DNA of 64,000 bases from Epiperipatus broadwayi (Eukaryota; Onychophora; Udeonychophora; Euonychophora; Peripatidae): positions 1,190,501-1,254,500 of the forward strand of contig JAQFVV010012544.1 in assembly GCA_028023455.1 (NCBI GenBank), read 5' to 3'. The notes beneath the pieces are model-generated. The model saw only the letters and a list, made by a program, of their open reading frames with translations. It did no database searches and was not told the DNA's origin. Numbering within the stretch: the stretch's first letter is position 1; each line of letters begins with the position of its first letter. A program made the translations under genes and the position numbers. This document shows positions 1 to 15,397 of the stretch, piece by piece.

Positions 1-20
1 GTAGACGAACAGTTGGAGAA

Positions 21-100
21 TGGTTTTATAGAAAGACGACATAAAGGATAGATGTGCGGGTGGTTTTATATAAATACGACATGGAAGATAGATGAACTGG
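21..100. repeat. 40-bp tandem repeat, two diverged copies
   Basis: Two adjacent 40-bp units begin with the same ten bases (TGGTTTTATA, at 21 and 61) and share most of the rest, including GACGACAT/TACGACAT and GATAGATG blocks. The array may continue upstream of the window edge. It looks like the end of a minisatellite or the repeated part of an unknown element. Confidence 0.6.
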
Positions 101-560
101 TGGTTGCCTGGATTCAAAAGCCCTACAGTAATCCCTTGCGGTGCATTAACGGAATACCGGGCGGCTTGTACTTTGACAAAGCTTAATGCCCCCAAGTAGC
201 TCCGGGACACGACAACCAGCCGGGATCATTTCGAACCCCGGTGATCCAAGAGATTACCGGGAAAGAAAAACTGCTTTCATTCCCCAATGGTAGAATGGCG
301 AGACGCTAACTTCAGCGAAGGGACGGCATTGCCACAGACGTGAAAGACGAATACTTGAAGCGGATTTTTAAAAGAAATTATATAAAACCTGGAAACTATT
401 TGTCTGTTTCTACGCCACAGGCTGAGATCCTTACCCCAATAAAACGTAGCTGACTTAAACTGACGGTGAAAACAATAATTAGTGAAATTTACTCTGAAAC
501 TCTAACCCTTCGGGTTGACAGGCGGTAGCGATAGGATCAAATTATTCAGTGAATTATTTC
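101..560. other. GC-richer stretch, unidentified
   Basis: Bases 110-360 are clearly richer in G, C and CpG than nearly all the rest of the window (several CCGGG-type words, CGAACCCCGG near 233). No frame stays open for long: one frame from about 112 runs some 30 codons to a stop at 197. A tRNA-like B-box resemblance (TTCGAACC near 231) has no convincing A box partner. It could be the edge of a retroelement or an old exon or 5' leader. From 370 to 560 the sequence grades back to AT-rich with nothing recognisable. Confidence 0.3.
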
Positions 561-1029
561 TCATATTATACATAACATTAATGAACACTTTGAAACCATG
601 ATACATATATTTTACGATCGAACCTTAGATTGCAATTATAGGACAAATTAACATAGACTAATAAAGTGACTTAACATTTATCAACTCGGAATGTGAAAGA
701 ATATTTAATTCAGAAAATGAAATTACTTTTAAAATTAAATTGATCACTATTACACACTAGTTTACACAGAATTGGAAATATTACTATTGGCAATGTTTGT
801 CTATGAAATAAGCAACATAAGAAAATATAAATGCATTCAGTTGAAATATTATTACTATTAATTACAATTTTATAAATGATTTCTAAAGACTAGAGCAGAG
901 GATAAAAAAAAAAGAAAAGAAAATTTACTGACAGGTTAAATAATAGCATTATAAATGATATAAAAACTTACATATGATTTACTTGATTGATAACATTAAG
1001 CACGGAAGAAAATTAAAGTTTGTGTAACA
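561..1029. other. AT-rich spacer, nothing recognised
   Basis: Plain AT-rich sequence with short A runs. I see no ORF, repeat match or RNA-like structure. Confidence 0.5.
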
Positions 1030-1410
1030 AAGTTACTCTTCTTTCTTCATCCAGCTTGGCTTGTGACGAACGTAGGCGCACATTTTTGAAAGTTATTTGT
1101 AAGGCATAGCTAATTTAGAGGTTGGAAGTTGGAAATTGTGAGTTACGTGAAACATGATCAAACAGCGGCACGAGGATCCATATTGGCGGGCAGAGACCAG
1201 CTCCTGGCACTTAGCCCATCAACATTGCGATTCACTGGTAAACTTCTTAATAATAATGTTTGAATTATACTCAACTGCTGTGTTGTCTCGAGACTACTTC
1301 TCTCACACACGACAAAAGTTAGAATGTAAGTTTTTTCTAAAATAGCCACTGCTGACCTTTCCGACTTGTTTTTGTTTTAGGCTCCGCCTACTTTCTCTAG
1401 CCTCTAGCGA
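1030..1410. other. CpG-retaining stretch, possible promoter or old exon
   Basis: This interval holds many CpG dinucleotides (for example ACGAACGTAGGCGC near 1068, GCGGCACGAG near 1163, CTCGAGAC near 1289, CTCCGCC near 1382) against a CpG-poor background. Short overlapping ORFs of 63 codons occur on both strands, but neither resembles a known protein. A donor-like GTAAGT at 1327 and an acceptor-like TTTTGTTTTAG ending at 1380 are present, only about 54 bp apart. A promoter or 5' exon is possible; the function is not established. Confidence 0.3.
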
Positions 1411-1860
1411 TGCAGCTTGACCAATAATCAATTATCTGTTTTTAGCAATCTTTTAATTTAATATTCCACTTTTAAATCGGTACAGTAATTACATATAAAA
1501 ATTCCTTACTAATTTTGAATACAACTTAATTGCTCTGAACATTTGTGCAATTAGATTTTAATTAAAAACACTGATCAAAGGAATGTGACTTTTGATCAGT
1601 ATTTTTACACGACTTTATACAATTTAAAAAAAACTATAATTTAAACAATACGCCCGCACTGACACTTTAAATTAATTGATACAAATTCACAAACCATGCA
1701 CACACAAATATTATATCATGGTTTGCGACATTTATAGACGGAAACTTTACATATTTATTTATAAACTATAGAATATATAACTAATTTTTATTATAAATTA
1801 AAATAGACAAAATCTCACTGCGGGCGAACATTGGTTCGAATTACCGTACATAAAAACACC
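1411..1860. other. AT-rich spacer, nothing recognised
   Basis: AT-rich spacer with poly-A/T and TA-rich words. No coding or repeat signature was found. Confidence 0.5.
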
Positions 1861-1896
1861 TGAAACGAAGATCGGTTCTCCGATCTGTCTGTTTCA
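1861..1896. other. Nested stem-loop of unknown role
   Basis: A perfect 6-bp inner stem (GATCGG/CCGATC, loop TTCT) sits inside a 6-bp outer stem (TGAAAC/GTTTCA), with 3 and 5 unpaired bases between the two. It lies about 100 bp before a Penelope-derived hairpin. It does not carry the conserved hammerhead core CUGAUGA, so I do not call it a ribozyme. Confidence 0.35.
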
Positions 1897-1964
1897 ATAT
1901 GTATAGGTATTCTTTATGTTGCATGTTCTAAGACCAACCTGTCTCAATATATATAATATAAATA

Positions 1965-2150
1965 AAATGTCCGTTAATTAAAACAAAATTGTAATTATAA
2001 TTGAAATAATAAATTTAACGGTTTACAAACTATTATAAACAATCCTTAAATCCGCAGAATTACTTTCGGTTAATTTCTTTCTGCGGATTTAAGGATTGTT
2101 TATAATAGTTTGTAAACCGTTAAATTTATTATTTCAATTATAATTATATA
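1965..2150 (+). mobile_element. Penelope-like element remnant: terminal arms only (family A)
   Basis: Arms 1992-2059 and 2079-2146 form a perfect 68-bp inverted repeat with a 19-base loop that contains ACTTTCGGTTAA. The same arm sequence, including the outer word CCGTTAATTAAAA, flanks the GIY-YIG copy at 52.1-52.86 kb. The right arm also matches the 3' end of the copy at 57.8-57.96 kb. This copy therefore looks like the two ends of that element with the whole coding interior lost. Perfect pairing implies recent formation or arm-to-arm conversion. A (TA) run follows. Confidence 0.7.
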
Positions 2151-2705
2151 TATATTAAATCACCAAGTTTCCCAATTTCTTTCTTTTGTCAGATTAATTT
2201 TATCTCTTTAAAGAGGAAAATGATCTATTAATGTGCAATAGGATTCACTTTTCTTGCCAGTTTTCTGTAAATTCATATGTGAATTATCTATCACTAATGA
2301 ATTGGTTATTTTTTTATAATCTTTATTGGTAAATAGATATTAGGTATTTAAGCAGTTTAATTATGGAACACAATATTTCGTTTTGATGAACAGATAAAAG
2401 ATTATAGTATAGAATTCCATATCATGCCTTGGCATGGAATCCATTTTGTTTAGGTATTATAGGTCTAGAAATGATGGGCTGATACATATTTACTTGGGAT
2501 ATTGTGAAGTTCTTTTCCACAATGGCAGCTTTCTCTTCTACTACCTATTGATACAATTAAAGATCAATATTATAACCAACCAGCAAATGTGTATATTGCA
2601 TTTTTACTTGATAACTGCTTACAGATGACTGAAACCTTTCTGAAATTTCCTTTTCAATATTTGAAATCTTTAAAATTATTTAAAATATTATTCCATATGT
2701 GATAT

Positions 2706-2880
2706 GTTAGACTATTTCCATCATCTATAAGTAAATGTTGAATGTGTAGAAAATTTTAAACTTTATTTAACCTTTTCAAACACAGACAACTTGTTAATAA
2801 TAATACAAAAATAGACAACACAGGTTAGTAATTACACAACATTTTACTCTTTTTCAGATGTTTCTGGCCTGATCAAGGTC
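2706..2880 (-). repeat. SINE tail, inverted copy lacking the tRNA head
   Basis: This stretch is the reverse complement of the SINE body and tail at 2975-3172, with shared words such as TTTATTTAA and the end word TTGGACTATTTCC or its equivalent. It lacks a tRNA-like head, so it is a truncated copy placed head-to-head with the full copy that follows. Relatives lie at 18.3 and 63.3-64.0 kb. Confidence 0.6.
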
Positions 2881-2884
2881 TTTG

Positions 2885-3172
2885 ACAAAATAGCTCAGTT
2901 GGTTAGAGGGTTGCCTTGAATATTGAGAATCTAAAGGTGATCTAAAGGTGTAAATTTGACTCTTACGCTAATATTGTCACTGGTCAGGTTAGCAACACCT
3001 GAAGAAGAATGGAAAATAATACTACTCAGGTATGTTGTATAACTATTAACCTGTGTTGCCTATTTGTGTATTGTTACTAACAAGTTTTTTTGTATTTGAA
3101 AAGTTTAAATAAAGTTTAAAATTTTCTATATATTCAAATTTATTGATAGATTATGGAAATGGTCCAACATAA
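2885..3172 (+). repeat. tRNA-derived SINE
   Basis: TAGCTCAGTTGG at 2892-2903 matches the polymerase III A box consensus exactly, followed by GTTAGAGGGTTGCC as in a tRNA D arm. A degenerate B box lies near 2950 (GGTGTAAATTTGACTC). The body (CACTGGTCAGG, CCTGAAGAAGAATGG) and the tail ending GGAAATGGTCCAA recur at 18.3 kb and at the right end of the window. The 63.9-kb relative keeps a perfect GGTTCGATTCC B box, which supports a tRNA origin. Octopods are known to carry tRNA-derived SINEs; the subfamily is not assigned. Confidence 0.65.
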
Positions 3173-4185
3173 TATCACATCTAATGTACCATCATCACAA
3201 ACCTTCAGGCAAATAGCTTATGACATAATTGTATGCCTATCCTTCTCTATTCCCATGACCTGATATTTGAAAATAAATAGAACTTGAAGATTCTTTAGAT
3301 AACTGAAGATTTTTAAGTATTTTTCCACACATCTTTTATAATCTTTCTATGTTACTGTCCAACTGTTGACTAAAAAATAGGTTTTCCATACCTCAAATTC
3401 TAATTTAACCACTTACATAGGGCATTTTTTAAGATATTTATCTAGTCATTTTGTTTTTCAAATACATAATTACCTGTTATTTTCATGGACAATAAGCAAT
3501 TTTAACAATTTTAAATTTAAAGTGTTTGTTTTAGATCATGGCTTCACAAAAATGAATTTTCTGCAATAAATTAGAACCATAAACTATTTTTGTTATCAGT
3601 TACATGGCTTTTGCATATACATCTGGAAATCATATTTTTTATCGGATCAAACTTATTTATATAAGAAAAATATGTGTGTATGTTTATTCACTAAAATTAA
3701 CTTTCCTGCTCACTGTAATAAAAGTTTGAATTTTGACTATATAGTTTTTGGTCAGCACACATTGCAAAATTTATATAATTTCTACTAACTTTGTAAAAAA
3801 TTATTAAGACAATTATTTCAATTTCCAACCATAAAAAATCCTGAACATCATCTTCATAAATCTCTTTCCAATTTTTCTTAGAGAAAGAAAATGCTCTGAA
3901 TAATTAAATAAATGGACTATGAAATGTATTCAATGATGTAAAGCTACTCCCTTGCACATTCAGATTTGAGGCACACATTTTTGCAAGTTATAAATGGATA
4001 TTTATTTGTTTATCTACATTTTATTCAATTATTTGTGACCATGATGACATAATTATTAAATATCTTTATTTTTAAGTTGCTTTCCTAATTTAAATCCCTG
4101 TATACTTTTATAATATATTAGTTTTTAATGTATATTAGTTTTTTGTGGCCTTATTCATGATCATCATTATATATATATATATATA
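3173..4185. other. AT-rich spacer, nothing recognised
   Basis: AT-rich sequence without a coding signal. A short TA run occurs at about 4170-4188, next to the tRNA-like repeat unit. Confidence 0.5.
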
Positions 4186-5062
<877 letters not shown>

Positions 5063-5069
5063 ATTTTAA

Positions 5070-5260
5070 GACAATTTGATCCCTTATATACATTGGAGGT
5101 CATTTATCTCTTTCATATGTACGTGTTAATGTGTATCAGTTTTATCGGATAGAGTGAATGACTGTAAGGAGATTGAAAGTCTGGATTTAAATCATCTGTA
5201 ATTACATCTAGGTTAAGTATATATAATATACTTGTATTTCAATATTATATATTCAGCCTG
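5070..5260 (+). repeat. tRNA-like repeat unit, 3' part
   Basis: This is an inverted partner of 4186-4350: ATTGGAGGTCATTTATCT, GATAGAGTGAATGACTGTAA and GAAAGTCTGGATTTAAATC match the reverse complement of that stretch at roughly four bases in five. Together the two form a hairpin whose loop contains the microsatellite block. Confidence 0.6.
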
Positions 5261-5304
5261 TATTTTGATTCATTCCTCTTCTGTTTCTTTAAATGGACAT
5301 ATTA

Positions 5305-5690
5305 AGGTCCTACATATGAGAGATCAGATTGACTTAAGGTCAACATGGGTATGACTATAATATTGGCATCATCAAGGACTCTGAGCATTTCATCATCAGA
5401 TTTTCAGTGATGTGGATGGCAAAAGAGTTGAAGAGTCAAGATGATTGAAGTCTATTCATTAAAGTGTATAGATTTTTTATCTTAATATAAACTGAGCACT
5501 GATTATGTATGTGAGTGAAAAATGATGTTCCAGACTAACTGATCAGTGCTGTTTTAGCAATAAATACATATATTGGTGTTCATTTATCTTTTTTATGTGT
5601 ATGTGGTCATGTGTATCAATTATATTGAATAGAATGATTGACTGTAGGGAGCTTGAAAGTCTGGGTTCAAGTTAAATATAAATATTTCAT
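5305..5690 (+). repeat. tRNA-like dispersed repeat unit, near full
   Basis: This copy is collinear with 58610-58970: GATCAGATTGACTTAAGGTC, TCATCATCAGATTTTCA, CTGAGCACT, GACTAACTGATCAGTGCTG, CATATATTGGTGTTCATTTA and GACTGTAGGGAGCTTGAAAG. It is one of at least six copies or fragments of this family in the window. It has no coding capacity. Confidence 0.6.
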
Positions 5691-10018
<4,328 letters not shown>

Positions 10019-10839
10019 TTTCAACAATTTAAAAATTATATGTTTCTATTAAGATATCAAAAAAAATAAAAATTACAATTCTTATTTTTCACTTTTCAAA
10101 TATTGAAAAGACATTATACTTTTAAAATGATAAATATTAAGTATATGCTTTCATAAAATTATTCCCCAACTATTTTTTTTTTTTTGTAATGCAGTGTACT
10201 GTAGAAATCATAGCATGAAAAAGTTGCACTGTAAACTAAAATTTAAAAAATTAAAATATTTTTCTCACTATTTTTTAATTTCTTTGTATTTTTTTCCCCA
10301 AACCACTGGTAAATGAAATCAGTGAATTGTGATATTCTAGTTTTATATACATATGCACATTCACAAAAATTCTAAAATATTAGTAGTTTATTATTGCCAT
10401 TATTCTTTGCAATTTTAATTATAAAACTATTACAGCATCACATTCTACATAATATCATTTGACTTCCTATATTTGAAAAAATATATTTATTGTGATAATG
10501 ATGTTTTTAATGGGTTTAATTAATTCTTTTATTTTTGTGTTTATTATCATTATCTATGTGAATTTTCGATATACGTCATATTTTTTCTTGGTTGTTCTAA
10601 ATTTATAGTTTAAGAGTTTGTAATAGATCTGTGAATGGGAAAACTAATATTCATCAGATTTTTTTTATTTTCTGGGTAATGATAGTAGTCTCTAAGAATA
10701 GTGGAGTGATTTTGACTGGTAGCAGATTGTTAACACAATAATCCTAAATCAAATTGGAAATTTAACTTAGATTGAATTGTTTATGTCATCATGAAAATTG
10801 CAGGCAAATGAGTGATCCCACCTATACTATCAGGTCCTT
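10019..10839. other. AT-rich spacer, nothing recognised
   Basis: AT-rich sequence with homopolymer runs. No coding, RNA or repeat signature was found. Confidence 0.5.
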
Positions 10840-10879
<40 letters not shown>

Positions 10880-10880
10880 A
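10840..10880. repeat. CA then TA microsatellite
   Basis: About 13 CA units pass directly into TA units. The TA end abuts the 3' end of the minus-strand Penelope relic that follows, as at other Penelope copies in this window. Confidence 0.9.
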
Positions 10881-11325
10881 AACAATAAAAATAAATATAA
10901 TGGTAATTATCTATTCTATTTAGTCTTTCAATCTGTAGAAGTTTCTTAACCCTCCTCAACTGCCATTAAATTCAAAAAACACAAAGAAAGCAAATGTCAT
11001 CAAATCAAATCTCATAAATCTGAATTTTAACATTAGCAACTTGTCTATTAATTATATTCATTTTATTTCTATTTATTAAAATTGCCTCCTTAATTTTTCT
11101 TTTATTGTGGTTTCTCACTTCATGACAATCTTATCACTTTGAAGATCAAACTTAAAATTTATATTTACACTCCATTCATTAGCCAGAAAACTGAAGTGGT
11201 CATTAAATCATTATTTTTTTATCTTTCACATGCTTGTATTGCAATTTGTGCTTCTTTAATCTTTTTTCAATACTGCACCTGATTCACCTACATATGATAA
11301 CCAGTGCCAGAATTAGATATGATAA
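10881..11325 (-). mobile_element. Penelope-like element relic with GIY-YIG domain (family A)
   Basis: On the minus strand, starting near 11320, the translation gives a YVGES word equivalent to the YIG motif. After several frameshifts and stops it gives RNHNKRKIKEAILINRNK and LINRQVAN-like words matching the 52.4-kb copy (RNHSKRKIKEAIFINRNK). The 3' flank keeps the family's GATGACATTTGCTT and GAATTTAATGGCAGTTGAGG words, as at 52.7 and 57.8 kb. Penelope-like elements are retroelements with a reverse transcriptase joined to a GIY-YIG endonuclease; only the endonuclease end survives here. It is broken and inactive. Confidence 0.7.
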
Positions 11326-11689
11326 GGCTCTAAGCTACCATTTTAAATTACACCAATTAATCTCAGAAAACTTTTAAAATATATATATACCTTTTAAATA
11401 TATTGATAAGGGAAATATATTGTTTAATTTTTATTAAAATAAATAATAAAGAATATGTTTTCAAAATCACAATATTTGTATTATATAATCTACTACAAGC
11501 CCCTATGTTCCAACTTAAAACATTTTTTTCTTTTATTTCACAAATTCAAAATCATTGATTATGTCATCAAAAGATATGCTATATAATATGCACCTTATAA
11601 ACTCATGATGCTAAGTATATATAAATCTCTCCAGAAAGTTGAATTATTATTTACAAAATATCACATGATCACCATTTTTTATGCTTGCT

Positions 11690-11900
11690 CATAACTGTTA
11701 TTAAAACAAACAAAATTCTCCATACAGTAGTGCCACTCACTGCAAGCCAAAGTAATCAGTGGATGCCAGAAGGCTTGTGCATAAAATCCAAATCTAGTGC
11801 CTGCTCATTCAATATCCCCAGACTAGTTGCTGGCTTGTGGCTTTCATCAGTGAGGACCCTTGAATCTGAGAGCAGTGCATCTAGATCTTAGGATCTAATG
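11690..11900 (+). repeat. Dispersed repeat, copy 1
   Basis: ATGCCAGAAGGCTTGTGCAT, followed by AAAATCC and the word CAATATCCCCAGACTA, recurs at 13.03-13.16 kb. The 68-codon ORF here is not kept open in the second copy and resembles no known protein. Class unknown; possibly SINE-like. Confidence 0.55.
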
Positions 11901-12349
11901 TAACCCTTCAATGGCCAGTTTTATCTCTACTTAACTACAAAACTATGAGAACAAAATTGGAAAACAGAATAATATTTTCAATCTAAGCTCATTAGCTTAA
12001 TAGTCATATAAGTCAGAACTCAGTTCAGTACCTATATATTTTTGTGTCTTTGGTTCTTTAATAATGATAGTCACCAATATCCTACTAGGCAAGAAAACCT
12101 TAAACCACCAAACATCACAAGATCATCATTTCTTATGCTGCCTAGTGTAAATTTAAAAAATCAGATGTATTAATCTTTAACTGAAGTTTAAAGTTTATAT
12201 TTATACTAGAGATAATCTTTAGTTTCAAAAATGATTAGTAATAATCATTAGTGTATTTATCTGAAATGGATGGAGTCAAAGTTGTGAGGTGGAGGGAATT
12301 TGATAATGGTAAATAAAAATGTAACAATTTACTCTAGATAAATACTTTT

Positions 12350-12425
12350 CATATAATAGAGATATATATGGGAGACCAACTAATGAGTGCTGGTTCAGCA
12401 TGAAATGCATCTTGGGGGGTACTTG
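12350..12425 (+). repeat. Fragment of the tRNA-like repeat unit
   Basis: GGGAGACCAACTAATGAGTG followed by CTGGTTCAGCATGAAATGCA matches the middle of the unit at 58.81-58.87 kb. Only this short piece is present. Confidence 0.5.
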
Positions 12426-13029
12426 TCTTTTATTATATCTTTATTTATATGAATTTGAAAAGAATGGGGAAGTGTGGAAATATTTATTATATCTATCTGT
12501 CTATATAACTGACTAATTTAATAAAGGTGGTTATTAGAATACAGCATTGGATCATAGAACTTTAAATATATATATATATAAATTAATGTTTTTGTAAATA
12601 AAAAAAAGATTATAATATATAGTAGCTTATAGAACAACTATATAGTATATTAAAATATATCTAACATTTCTAAACTTTATTAATTATATACAACAAATTT
12701 TGCATGTATATGTTGATATGCTTTACAAAGTGTGTACTTTTTCTATCTTTTTGGTGTCATGCATTATAACCATAGCTGTTTTTAATCCTTTATGATGTTT
12801 TATAGTTGCTGCTAATAATATGTAAATTATCTGATTTTACATGTTCCTGTGTTTTAAAAGTGGGATACTATTGGATCTTTTATTTATTATATTATTATTG
12901 TTTACGATGTACCAAATCATCCCACTCTATGCATACCAGTCTGACATATGTTCTTTCTCACCATATTTATACCTAAATATATAAACATCATTTGATATTA
13001 ACTAGATATAGATGTTATTAAACAATTCA
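12426..13029. other. AT-rich spacer, nothing recognised
   Basis: AT-rich, with a short TA run near 12570. Nothing else was recognised. Confidence 0.5.
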
Positions 13030-13175
13030 AATCAAAACAACACTCTCCATATAGTAGTGCCATCTTGTGCTAACAAGAGCAATCAATGGATGCCAGAAGG
13101 CTTGTGCATAAAATCCCTATCTAGTGCCTACTCATCCAATATCCCCAGACTAATATGAGATAGTGATCATGTGAT
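13030..13175 (+). repeat. Dispersed repeat, copy 2
   Basis: This copy matches 11690-11830 in the same orientation over CTCCATATAGTAGTGCCA and ATGCCAGAAGGCTTGTGCAT. It ends in TAGTGATCATGTGATGTTTA, which is the reverse complement of a word flanking copy 1 (CATGATCAC at about 11664). Confidence 0.55.
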
Positions 13176-13329
13176 GTTTAGATATAGATGTCATGATGTG
13201 ATCATTGCAAAGACATAGTTGTAGTGAATTTATTAATATTTGTAGAAGGTTGAATGCATTATTATGGAAAAACTAGAATTACTTAAAAGAAATGAAGTTT
13301 TACTTCAATGACATAATATAAATCTATAA

Positions 13330-13662
13330 GTGTGTTATGCACAGACAGACAAGTTTTTAATTTAATTGAGTACTAAGCTAAGCATTTTTGGGTGATATGT
13401 ACTCTCATATTCATAGCTAGGCTTGCTACATAGCAAGTGATCCCACTGCAATCAATAGGAAAGAAGCCTGCTTTTTCATATTGAAAAAATGGACATTACA
13501 ATTTATGCACACAAATTTACATGGATTTGCATATTATATTCAGTATAGATATTTTCTCACTATATGCCTAGCTATGAATATGGGAGTACATATCTCCCAA
13601 AAGTTCTTAGCTTAATACTCAATTAAATTAAAAGCTTCTTTGTCCATGAGTAATGCACTTAC
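13330..13662. mobile_element. Fold-back (MITE-like) element
   Basis: Arms of about 95 bp (13330-13422 and 13566-13662) are imperfect inverted repeats. They share TAGCTAGGC/GCCTAGCTA, CTAAGCTAAG-type words and AATTTAATTGAGTA with its complement. The spacer of about 140 bp has no ORF. No transposase is encoded, so this is a non-autonomous element or an inverted pair. Confidence 0.6.
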
Positions 13663-14764
13663 AGATTTAGAATTATTTGATTATTTTAAAATTTTTTTCC
13701 CAAATAGAGTGGAGATCAAATTTATATTGGTAAAGATTGAATAGTAAAATTTTAATTTCTATTTAGTTGATGATTTATATTAATTCCTATAAAAATATTT
13801 GTTCATATATGCAGTCACGTGTTATTTTTATTGTGTTTTGTTTATATATTTCAGTCTTTTAAAATCCCTATTTTTTTCTCTAAATGTAATTTATTGCTGA
13901 TAAATATATTTGTATAGAAATTTGGACTTTGAGAGTTATATAGCAGCTGATATCTAAGGCATAAAAAACAAGTGCTGTTGATGATAATTGATGGTTTATT
14001 GTATTAAACATACTCTCATTTTCAGAACTAATACAATGATTACTCATACTTATATATGTAGTTTGGCATACTTTATGAGGAATTTCATATAGTCGTTGAT
14101 TGTAAAGAAGATCATATTTTTAGCTACACCTAAAATATCAATAATTTTTTGTTCAGCATAAAATGTTGTCTCAGTTATTGTAGTAGTTTGTTTTTTCCTA
14201 TGTTTTTAATTTACTGCATTGTCCTATTAATAATAATAGACTCAAAACCAAAATTGCATAAATATATATTATAGATAGTGGCCAGCTTTGGCCATGTCAA
14301 ATATTACAAGCTTAGTAAATAAATAAATTTGAAATGGGTTAATAACATTACTTCTCATATGTTTTTTTTAATTATAATGGATATTTCATTTACTTATATA
14401 TTTTTCTTTATTAAATGATAATATGAGAATTCTCAAACTATTTAAAATAATAATGTGAATATTATTTTAATGTGTTATAAATAGTTGTAAAAGAGAGAGA
14501 AAAATAATATTGTTTTCCCCCCTTACTTAAGTAATTTTATAGGATTTTTTTTTCTTTGAAGCAATAAGTTATTGATAAGTTTTATTTTTAACTTTAAAAG
14601 ATAATAATAAGAAAGATAAATAAATAAAGTTTTTTAAAGAAAAAAATTAAAGATTAACATTTTTGGTTACGAAATTTTTGTTTTAATTAATTAAAGTTGT
14701 TGTTTTTTTTCTTGTCTCTTTATTTCTCTCCAACACAATAAAGTGTTTATTAAATCAGTGTAAT
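13663..14764. other. AT-rich spacer, nothing recognised
   Basis: AT-rich sequence without coding or repeat signal beyond homopolymers. Confidence 0.5.
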
Positions 14765-15085
14765 TCAAAGGGATTTAAAACACAGACTTTCAAGATCCCT
14801 TCAGCTATCCACTCCATCTTCTATAACTGATAGACATGGCCACATACATGTGAAAAAGTTAAATGATATTCAATATAAGTGAAGATTATTTAACTTTTTC
14901 ATACATATGTAGTCATATGTATAAATTATATAAGATAGAGTGATATATTGATGATCATTTATTTTTTTCATATTGTTTATTAAGATGGAGTGGATAGATG
15001 AATGGAATTGAAAATCAGTGTCCAAATCCCCTCTAATTATATCTAAATTTCAGTATATACATTATACTTGTATTCAAATATTACC
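14765..15085. repeat. tRNA-like repeat unit, two pieces in inverted orientation
   Basis: The left piece (14765-14905) contains AGACTTTCAAGATCCCTTC and CCACTCCATCTTC. The right piece (14950-15085) contains GATGGAGTGGATAGATGAAT and the complementary tail. Both belong to the 5.3/58.6-kb unit and they can pair with each other. This is another inverted SINE-like pair. Confidence 0.55.
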
Positions 15086-15183
15086 AATGAGTGTAATTAA
15101 AAAATCGTCTTATTTTTGGTATAAGAGAAAAAACTACAGGGAATTTTTTTAATTATAAAAAGGAGGAAAATAATTAAACAGTT

Positions 15184-15397
15184 TTTTAAGCCAATGCACA
15201 TGCACTTTAAAAATAAATTATAGATGAATACGCTCACTTTTCCAGATTCAAGATATATTTTTTTTAGAAAAAATGGGATGAATCCACCTATCCTTTCAAC
15301 CCAAACATTTATGTATGGGCAAATCTTAAGCATATGAAAAAGTGAGAGTATTCATTTATCATTTATCTTTAAAGCACATGTGCACTGGCTTAATCAA
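15184..15397. mobile_element. Fold-back (MITE-like) element
   Basis: Arms 15184-15243 and 15336-15397 pair over about 60 bp with a handful of mismatches (TTAAGCCAATGCACATGCAC against GCACATGTGCACTGGCTTAA). The spacer is about 90 bp. The 78-codon minus ORF covering it is a shadow of this structure. Confidence 0.6.

Noticed and set aside
1327-1380. A 54-bp intron between GTAAGT and TTTTGTTTTAG
   Set aside because: Very short for the suspected organism, and no open reading frame on either side supports splicing.
2888-2965. Functional tRNA gene
   Set aside because: The A box is perfect, but the B box is degenerate and no acceptor stem can be drawn. It fits a tRNA-derived SINE head.
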